Shown here: piece after piece, positions 8,396-13,197 of the stretch
Layout: every line of letters starts with the position of its first letter
Position numbering within the stretch: the first letter of the stretch is position 1
Origin: Ramicandelaber brevisporus
Lineage: Eukaryota > Kickxellomycota > Ramicandelaberales > Ramicandelaberaceae
Assembly: GCA_025201865.1 (NCBI GenBank)
Contig: MU602716.1
Coordinates: 49,212 to 62,408, forward strand
DNA length: 13,197 bases
Direction: 5' to 3'
Notes under the pieces: generated by a model
What the model was told of the DNA's origin: nothing
Databases searched by the model: none
Seen by the model: the letters and a program-made list of their open reading frames with translations, nothing else
Made by a program: the position numbers and the translations under genes

Positions 8396-8426
8396 CGCAA
8401 AGAATAAAGTAGAGAAAAGCTGAGGC

Positions 8427-8486
8427 GAGTTGAGTCGAGTTGAGTCGAGTTGAGTCGAGTTGAGTCGAATTGAGTCGAATTGAGTC
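8427..8486. repeat. Six tandem 10-bp units upstream of the kinase start
   Basis: Four perfect copies of GAGTTGAGTC (8427-8466) are followed by two copies of GAATTGAGTC (8467-8486), with no spacing. The array ends 31 bases upstream of the kinase ATG, so it lies in the core promoter or 5' leader. The 10-bp period puts every TGAGTC on almost the same face of the helix. TGAGTCG matches six of seven positions of the Gcn4/AP-1 consensus TGA(C/G)TCA. It may be only a simple repeat. Confidence 0.9.
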
Positions 8487-8954
8487 GTTGGGTCGAGTTA
8501 CTTCTACGCTGTCGATGGTATACTGTTACAATTGAAGGTTGTTGACAATAGTCACCGAGTACAAAGTAGCAACAGTCGAGCCCAGCGAACCGTGCAAAGA
8601 AGAAAAAAAAGAAGCGACCAAGTCGTGTCTGTTGTTGCTGATGCCTGGTCGATGGCTGAAAAAGGAAGAATAGAAAGTTGAACAGTTGCTCTTTCTCACT
8701 CGAGAGAAGTCTGTGCTGGGAGATACAGAAACAGAGAGAGAGAACGAGAGTGAACCAGTCAAGCCCTGAAGCGAGATGCAACGACTGGCTGGTACGCAAC
8801 AAACTCTACGACTTGGATAGTCGCTCCTTATTATTATTTTTTGATGTGTTTGAGTGAACAGATGGATAAACAGATAGAAGGATGGGTAGCTCGAATAGCA
8901 AAAGCAAAAAAGCAAAAACAAAAAAGAAACAATAAAACAGGAAGTCTAGGAGTC

Positions 8955-8976
8955 AAGTCGGCAAGTCGGCAAGTCG
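8955..8976. repeat. Short tandem repeat, 8-bp unit AAGTCGGC
   Basis: Two full copies (8955-8970) and a partial third (AAGTCG, 8971-8976) follow one another directly inside the kinase/QCR8 intergenic region. No function is evident. Confidence 0.7.
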
Positions 8977-9117
8977 AAGGCAACTGGTGGTGTTCATGAG
9001 TGCGCCTCGTTCGTCTCTGCGAGCAAAAAAAAAAAAGTGCGTAACAAAGTAGTTTGGACCGGCGAATACTAGTCTAACCTTCGCTGGCACTCCTCCTCCA
9101 TCCACTCGCTGGTGCGC

Positions 9118-9149
9118 ATGAATGAATGAATGGATGAATGAATGAGTGA
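9118..9149. repeat. ATGA tetranucleotide microsatellite
   Basis: Eight consecutive 4-mers of ATGA, with one ATGG and one GTGA variant, in the kinase/QCR8 intergenic region. This is a typical short microsatellite. It is the source of some artefactual repeat-coded peptide frames here. Confidence 0.85.
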
Positions 9150-9527
9150 AGGAATGTGTGTGCATGTCCTCTAGAAAGAAAAAAAACAGACCCACTTCCT
9201 TCAACTACCCCTGCTCAAAACCGGCGACAGTGGTCTCGTCGTATCGTGTCGTGCTCTGTGTGTTGTTGCCGTTGCCGTCTTTGCTCTCGGTAACTCTGGG
9301 GGAGGTGGATGTGGTTGTCGCCGAGTGCCACTGAGAGAATGTACCCAACGGCCACAATGCGTCCAATTTTGGGCAAACCTGGGCCAATCGATTTGAACAC
9401 ATTGCCTCCTTCCCTTGTCAGAAAAAAAATGTAGAAAATAGCTCCAACATCTCTGCTTCAGTGATTCCATGTCGCGCACTGGGCTGTATCATGATGAAGC
9501 GCAGCAACACGTCAACATCGGATATGC

Positions 9528-9554
9528 GTACATGCACAAAGAGGTACATGCACA
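9528..9554. repeat. Pair of 11-bp direct repeats, GTACATGCACA
   Basis: Perfect copies at 9528-9538 and 9544-9554 are spaced 16 bp start to start, about 250 bases upstream of the QCR8 ATG. Each contains the near-palindrome GTACATGCAC. Paired factor-binding sites for QCR8 would fit the position, but no known factor is assigned. Confidence 0.6.
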
Positions 9555-9800
9555 CACTACAAGTGGGCAGTAGTTTTTTTCTTCCTCCCACTCCCTCCAT
9601 ATTTCGCGTGAATTGTTCTCCAACTTTTGCACAGCGCTGAACCGAACACCGCAGCGGTGCAACTCGTTCCGAAGTGTTGCGGCTTTCCACTTCCACAAAA
9701 ATCTTCCTCGCAATTTTTTTTTTTTCCAAATCGCGTTTCAAGGCGACGACAACAAGGACGACAGCGACAGCGATCAAAAAGCAGATTACAGCGAACAACT

Positions 9801-10082
9801 ATGGGTGCTATTCCGGGCGGTTACAGCGGCTGGTGGGGTAATCTCGGCAACCTCAAGCAGCGTGGTATCATCTCGTACCAGCTGTCTCAGAACGAGCACC
9901 GCGCCATGGCTGGTGTCCTGAAGAAGGGTCCACTCAACATGCTGCGCCGTATCGGCAACCAGATTCCATACGTTGGACCAGGCATCCTGATGCTGTACCT
10001 GACCTACACCTGGGGTAACGCTCGTCACCACTACCTGGAGAGCAAGGCTGGCCAGGCTGAGCTCGGCATTGAGGCTCACTAA
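9801..10082 (+). CDS. QCR8: Cytochrome b-c1 complex subunit 8 (93 aa)
   Basis: QCR8 is a small single-span subunit of mitochondrial complex III (ubiquinol:cytochrome c oxidoreductase) in the inner membrane, associated with cytochrome b. The N-terminal stretch GGYSGWWGNLGNLKQRGIIS matches the fungal GWWG..G..KQ.GI.SY signature. It is followed by a basic amphipathic segment (KKGPLNMLRRIGNQ), a membrane helix (about 57-72, YVGPGILMLYLTYT) and the tail YLESKAGQAELG, which matches the family's LYSKAGREEL-type end. The length fits the family (yeast about 94). The ATG at 9801 is chosen because it starts the conserved N-terminus; the open frame extends upstream only through a T-rich leader. There is no intron. 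It is convergent with MAM33. Confidence 0.95.
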   Translation: MGAIPGGYSGWWGNLGNLKQRGIISYQLSQNEHRAMAGVLKKGPLNMLRRIGNQIPYVGPGILMLYLTYTWGNARHHYLESKAGQAELGIEAH

Positions 10083-10281
10083 AATTCTATTCTATTCTTT
10101 TCTTGCGCTACATTGCAGTGATGAATGATTCAAATAATAAAAAACATGTTGCATAGAGGATAAGTAGGTGTAAGAGAAAGAGAGAAGAGGGAGAGAGACT
10201 GTGAGTATGTATATGTATATAAAGTTAAAAAGTATGAGAGGAGGAGAGGAGTGATGGATGGAGGATGGAGAGGATGCAAGT
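10083..10281. other. Convergent intergenic region between QCR8 and MAM33
   Basis: This 199-base stretch has the 3' UTRs of both genes facing each other. On the MAM33 strand an alternating TA stretch (about 10207-10221) resembles yeast-type TATATA efficiency elements. No gene is seen. Confidence 0.45.
10136..10141 (+). terminator. Probable poly(A) signal of QCR8 (AATAAA)
   Basis: A perfect AATAAA lies 54 bases past the QCR8 stop codon, in an A-rich context, which is a plausible position for 3' end formation. Fungal 3' ends often lack this exact hexamer, so its presence is suggestive only. Confidence 0.5.
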
Positions 10282-11232
10282 TTAAGCCTGGACAAACTTC
10301 TTAAAGTTGTTGAGCCAGCGCATGTACTCGAGCTGCTCCTTGTGCTCAATGTAGTCAACGACAAACGTGCACATGGCAGAGTCGATGCCACGCTCTTCCA
10401 GATAGCGCTCGATGGAAACCTTGAGGTCCTCCTCGAGATGGCCAAAGGTTGGTCCCTGGTAGCCACCGGCACGCTGCCAGTCGGCCTCGGCGGTCTTTGG
10501 CACGGCAACCTCGCCGTCCTTGGCAAAGAAGATGCGGTTAATCTCGTACATGTCGCCCTCGGCGGTCATCTCCACAGACAGAGTTGGCTGGCCGGCCTTG
10601 GCGATGCTGGCAGTGATGCGCACCGGGTACTCGGTGTATGGCTCCTCGTCCATATCCTCGTCGTAGTCCTCGTCCTCTTCGCGGACGTTGCGCGACTGGC
10701 GCGACATGCCCTGTGGGTGCGAGCTCATGGCCTCCTTGAGCTCCTGGGCACGCTTGGCTGGGTCGGCGCTCTCGTCAACGTCAAACTCCTGGTCACCGAG
10801 CGACGAAATCTTGGACATGTCGGCGTCGCGGTTGTAAATGTCGGCAACAGTGAAGTGAATGGTGATGTTCTCGTTGCCAAAAGTGCGGGTCAGGTAGATG
10901 TCATTGCTGCCCTCGGCAGACTTGAGAGCGTACTTGGACTTTTTGAGGTACTCGTCGATGAACTCAATGTCCTCGTCAGCCTCGGCCTCCTTCTCGTACT
11001 TGAGCTCCTCGGACAGCTTGTGGGCCAGGTCGGCATCGGATTCACCGGCGCTGGCGTACATGACAGCGCGGGAGGTGGAGAATGGCTGGGTGCGGACAAC
11101 CAGGGAAGAAGTGGCAGTGCGGACCGCAGCAGAGGCGGATGGCAGGGCCCAGGAACGGGCAGCAATGCCGGAGCGGGAGTAGGTGGCAGCGCGAGCAACG
11201 GCTGAAGTAGCGGTCTTGACAAACGAGCGCAT
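10282..11232 (-). CDS. MAM33: Mitochondrial matrix acidic protein, p32/MAM33 family (316 aa)
   Basis: p32/MAM33 proteins form acidic doughnut-shaped trimers in the mitochondrial matrix and support mitochondrial translation and respiration. The first 55 or so residues form a targeting sequence rich in Arg, Ser and Ala with no acidic residue (MRSFVKTATSAVARAATYSR onward). Family landmarks follow: an N-terminal acidic helix (about 65-102), strands around IYLTRTFGNENITIHFTV (112-129), an acidic loop (184-197, EEDEDYDEDMDEE), YPVRITASI, and the conserved C-terminal helix YIEHKEQLEYMRWLNNFKKF. The start at 11232 is chosen because it begins the targeting sequence. An in-frame ATG at 11334 would add 34 Lys/Ser/Thr-rich residues that look like translated leader. 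The coding strand is rich in G/C-ending codons, as in highly expressed genes, which also produces a long antisense open frame. Confidence 0.93.
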   Translation of the reverse strand: MRSFVKTATSAVARAATYSRSGIAARSWALPSASAAVRTATSSLVVRTQPFSTSRAVMYASAGESDADLAHKLSEELKYEKEAEADEDIEFIDEYLKKSKYALKSAEGSNDIYLTRTFGNENITIHFTVADIYNRDADMSKISSLGDQEFDVDESADPAKRAQELKEAMSSHPQGMSRQSRNVREEDEDYDEDMDEEPYTEYPVRITASIAKAGQPTLSVEMTAEGDMYEINRIFFAKDGEVAVPKTAEADWQRAGGYQGPTFGHLEEDLKVSIERYLEERGIDSAMCTFVVDYIEHKEQLEYMRWLNNFKKFVQA

Positions 11233-11331
11233 CTTGATCTGCAGTGTATGTGTGTGTGTGTTTTGAACTTTGCTTACTTGCTTGCTTGTTTTTTTTTTTG
11301 ACTGTGAGTTTTTTTTGGTGTCAAACTTCGA

Positions 11332-11359
11332 CATTCAGCATTCAGCATTCAGCATTCAG
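11332..11359. repeat. Four tandem 7-bp CATTCAG units upstream of MAM33
   Basis: Four perfect copies are followed by a diverged fifth (CATTCGA). On the MAM33 strand each unit reads CTGAATG and carries an ATG. With a 7-bp period, the ATGs rotate through all three frames about 100-130 bases upstream of the chosen MAM33 start. The whole MAM33-RPS20 gap (11233-11516) otherwise holds CA/GT and T-rich simple sequence and no gene. Confidence 0.85.
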
Positions 11360-11516
11360 CATTCGACATCTACTCGAGTCGATCAACAGCAATGCAGTTT
11401 ATAGTCTGCTGATACTGCAATCAATTGTTCTATATAGTAATGTATGGGTCAAAACCGGGTTTGTTAGCTCTTTAATCAAAAAAGAATGATGGTACCTAAT
11501 GAAAGAATCCAACAAT

Positions 11517-11885
11517 TTAAGCCTCAGCGATGGTAACCTCGACCTCAACACCTGGCTCAATGTTGATGGAGGTAACCTGCTTCACGATCTCGGATGGGCT
11601 GTGCAGGTCAATAACGCGCTTGTGGACGCGCATCTCGTAGCGATCCCAGGTCTTGGAACCGTTACCGCAAGGGGTCTTGCGGGTGGTGATGCGCAGGATC
11701 TTGGTTGGCATGCGGACTGGGCCCTTGACGCGCAGGTTCTTGTCCTTGGCACGCTGGACGAGCTCGCTGCACACCTTCTCGAGGTTCTTGACGTTACGGG
11801 AGGTCAAGGTGATGCGGATGCGGTGGATCTGCTCGCTGAGCTGCTCCTCAACGCCGGCCTTGCCCTTCGCGACTTGCGACGACAT
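11517..11885 (-). CDS. RPS20: Cytosolic small-subunit ribosomal protein uS10 (S20e), 122 aa
   Basis: uS10 is a component of the head of the 40S subunit. The sequence is the eukaryotic cytosolic form almost throughout: [19 protein letters not shown], then [40 protein letters not shown] and [20 protein letters not shown], ending in EVEVTIAEA. Length agrees with the family (about 119-121 in human and yeast). The ATG at 11885 follows an AT-rich leader. On the coding strand the leader includes CTAATACTAATTAAAAG just before the ATG; its CTAAT motifs and AG could belong to a 5'-UTR intron, common in fungal ribosomal-protein genes, but no donor site was established. It lies in tandem with MAM33 and the secreted CAP-like gene. 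Confidence 0.97.
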   Translation of the reverse strand: MSSQVAKGKAGVEEQLSEQIHRIRITLTSRNVKNLEKVCSELVQRAKDKNLRVKGPVRMPTKILRITTRKTPCGNGSKTWDRYEMRVHKRVIDLHSPSEIVKQVTSINIEPGVEVEVTIAEA

Positions 11886-12342
11886 GTTTACTTTTAATTA
11901 GTATTAGTTGGTCTTAATGGGGGGACTGTCTGTTGCAGCGGTGACGAAGGCGAAACGAAGTACTCGTTCGTAAATAGCTTTTTGAATAAAAAGTTCGAAT
12001 CAACAAAAAAGATGATTGATGGTGGAGGAGGAATCTAGATCCAACTACAAGACTGCAACACACAGAGAGACAACGACAGAAGAAAAAAAGAAAAAAGAAA
12101 AAATATATTTCATCTCAGCTTGAAAAAAAATTTTCATGCCAATCTTTTTAAATTCAGCTGCTGTTGCGTAATTTAATTAAAGGTCTCAAATAGAACTGAT
12201 TCAACGCATTGTTACGTACATATCTATCAAATGAGTATATTAATATAGTATTGAGTTGAGTTGATTCGAATTGAAAGAGAAAGGAATGGAAACGCAAAAA
12301 TAAAATGGAAAAAAACATTGCAGTGCATATATTTTTTTTAGT
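11886..12342 (-). promoter_or_regulatory. RPS20 promoter and 3' UTR of the CAP-like gene
   Basis: This AT-rich 457-base gap has no gene. The half nearest RPS20 should hold its promoter and leader, including an A/T-rich tract (about 12080-12150) typical of fungal ribosomal-protein promoters. The part near 12300-12342, with a run of T, is probably the 3' UTR of the gene at 12343. A stretch near 12250 contains GAGTTGAGTTGATTC, similar to but not a copy of the 8427 repeat. Confidence 0.4.
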
Positions 12343-12813
12343 TTAGTTCTTGCACTCGACTTCTGGCAACTTGTCAAATGCATCCTTGTCTGTGAGCTCT
12401 ACAAATGACTCCACAACATACAGGGTATCATCTTTCTTTGCATTCGCGACACCAATCACATTGAAGTCGCCAAGCAAGTTCGCCTTCAAAGTGTCAACAG
12501 TTTGCGTCAGTTCCTCAAACTCTTTCCAGTTGAAGTTGAACGCCGATGTATCTGCAAAACGACCATACTTGTGCTTGTACTTGTCTTTCAGCAATTCCTC
12601 GAGAATCAGCTTCTTGCCATTGGACAATTCAGTGGCTTGAGATTGGGCAATTTCAGAGAGCTGAGGGTCGACTTTGAGAGCAGGCTTGCCATTCGCGGCA
12701 CGGAACTTGTTGACGGCACAAACCACTGCAGTGTTATCCCAGGTGAGGTCAGGAGTTGGAGCAGCGAAGGCGAGCGTGGAGAAGAGTGTAGCGACAAAGA
12801 ATGATGCCTTCAT
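12343..12813 (-). CDS. Small secreted protein with reduced CAP/SCP (PR-1-like) domain (156 aa)
   Basis: A clear signal peptide (MKASFFVATLFSTLAFA, likely cleaved near residues 17-18) precedes WDNTAVVCAVNKFRAANGKP and ALKVDPQLSEIAQSQATELS. This resembles the first helix and following loop of CAP/SCP proteins, where N..R...G...L..D..L...A is the usual pattern. NVIGVANAKKDDTLYVVESF (118-137) resembles the late CAP strand pair. Only two cysteines remain (C32, C154), suggesting one disulfide tying the ends together. The two histidines of the CAP cavity tetrad are not seen, and the domain is short; a Lys/Glu-rich helical segment (about 66-85) replaces the middle. CAP proteins are secreted and several bind sterols or lipids; here that is inference. 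The assignment rests on pattern similarity and is moderate. Confidence 0.75.
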   Translation of the reverse strand: MKASFFVATLFSTLAFAAPTPDLTWDNTAVVCAVNKFRAANGKPALKVDPQLSEIAQSQATELSNGKKLILEELLKDKYKHKYGRFADTSAFNFNWKEFEELTQTVDTLKANLLGDFNVIGVANAKKDDTLYVVESFVELTDKDAFDKLPEVECKN

Positions 12814-13197
12814 TGTTTTATGGTATTGTTTGTTTTGTTTGTTTGAGAATATGAAACGATGCGAAAAGACTAGAAAGACTGGTGTGAATGGGGAAAGAGA
12901 GTTCCTTGTTGATGTTGACAGTCTCTTAGCACAAAAAGACCTCTTATTTTTTCAATGCCGATGCTACGTGGTTATATCTGAATTGAACCACAGTTCTGGT
13001 ATTGGTTTGTGGCGGTGGCACGTTGGAGTGTCGAGTGGTTGGTTCCCCCTCAAAAACCATCCAATCAGCATTTCGATTTTAATTGGCTCGGTTCATGCCA
13101 TAGTCGATACACTCTCGGTGTGCAACCTGCGTACAAAACTAGCCGAGGTCCAGTGGCGTGGCTCGAGTCAACATCATTGATTCAAACAAGCGAATGG
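12814..13197 (-). promoter_or_regulatory. Presumed promoter of the CAP-like secreted-protein gene
   Basis: No gene is recognised. Read on the minus strand, the leader just before the ATG is A-rich (AAACAAACAAAACAAACAAT), as in many fungal genes. CCAAT boxes occur on the minus strand at 13082-13086 and 13001-13005, and on the plus strand at 13061-13065. A CCCCT (stress-element-like) occurs at 13046-13050. These short motifs are individually weak. A plus-strand frame crossing the region is partly antisense to the CAP-like gene and looks spurious. Confidence 0.35.

Larger units (their letters stand above)
8396..9800. promoter_or_regulatory. Divergent intergenic region between the kinase gene and QCR8
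   Basis: This 1.4-kb stretch holds the promoters and 5' leaders of the kinase (leftward) and QCR8 (rightward). No convincing gene is seen: the open frames crossing it on the minus strand start at non-ATG codons or read as low-complexity Phe/Ser/Thr-rich peptides. It contains several short tandem repeats (8427-8486, 8955-8976, 9118-9149), A and T homopolymer runs (for example 9026-9037 and a run of about 13 T ending near 9725), and a pair of 11-bp direct repeats (9528-9554). The A/G-rich upper strand beside the kinase is pyrimidine-rich on the kinase's own strand, as expected of a fungal leader. Confidence 0.5.

Noticed and set aside
8392-8802. A minus-strand open frame ending in a 4-base ATGA overlap with the kinase start, suggesting reinitiation coupling
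   Set aside because: It begins at a TTG, has no internal ATG, and its product is low-complexity, including the translated 10-bp repeat. The overlap appears to be chance.
9418-9798. A 126-codon minus-strand frame with a hydrophobic N-terminus in the QCR8 promoter
   Set aside because: It begins inside the QCR8 leader on the opposite strand. Its hydrophobic start and poly-Phe end come from simple sequence, and no family features are seen.
10258-11205. A 315-codon plus-strand open frame opposite MAM33
   Set aside because: It is antisense to a clearly conserved gene. It has a Leu/Val/Gly-rich composition typical of the mirror of G/C-ending codon bias, and no recognisable motif.
11499-11897. A 132-codon plus-strand open frame opposite RPS20
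   Set aside because: Same effect as at MAM33: the reverse complement of a codon-biased ribosomal-protein gene.
12674-13180. A 168-codon plus-strand open frame across the CAP-like gene start and its upstream region
   Set aside because: Its first third is antisense to the secreted-protein gene, and the remainder lacks any recognisable domain.
1-13197. tRNA, rRNA, CRISPR array or transposon
   Set aside because: Reading both strands by eye gave no tRNA T-arm plus acceptor pairing, no spaced repeat array, and no transposase or reverse-transcriptase motifs.

Overview
The window looks like nuclear DNA from a fungus, probably an early-diverging (non-Dikarya) lineage. The reasons are a fungal-type QCR8, a eukaryotic cytosolic uS10/RPS20, a MAM33/p32 protein, two small secreted proteins, and a very large CHASE-domain hybrid histidine kinase of a kind known from plants, Dictyostelium and early-diverging fungi. 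All six main coding regions read as single uninterrupted exons, so the genome appears intron-poor here. A Kickxellomycotina-like origin is a guess from the intron poverty and the secreted-protein style; it is not shown by the sequence.

Layout. 1-335: an open frame that may be the 3' end of a gene entering from the left. 821-1417 (+): a 198-aa secreted protein of unknown family with four cysteines. 1886-8395 (-): a 2169-aa membrane hybrid histidine kinase with a disordered N-terminus, TM1, CHASE, TM2, PAS, HisKA, an ATPase-like domain and a REC domain. 8396-9800: a 1.4-kb divergent promoter region with several short tandem repeats, including six 10-bp units just upstream of the kinase start. 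9801-10082 (+): QCR8, complex III subunit 8. 10282-11232 (-): MAM33/p32, mitochondrial matrix protein, convergent with QCR8. 11517-11885 (-): cytosolic ribosomal protein uS10 (RPS20). 12343-12813 (-): a small secreted protein resembling a reduced CAP/SCP (PR-1-like) domain. 12814-13197: its presumed promoter.

The genes form no obvious pathway or cluster. QCR8, MAM33 and RPS20 are housekeeping genes of mitochondrial respiration and translation, while the other three concern the cell surface or outside.

The most unusual object is the kinase. Its phospho-accepting histidine (H1378) and receiver aspartate (D2087) are intact, but the ATP-binding motifs of its catalytic domain (N, G1 and G2 boxes) are all degraded while the surrounding fold-defining residues remain. 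It reads as a histidine pseudokinase within a CHASE-type receptor, with long low-complexity inserts inside its PAS, ATPase-like and receiver domains.
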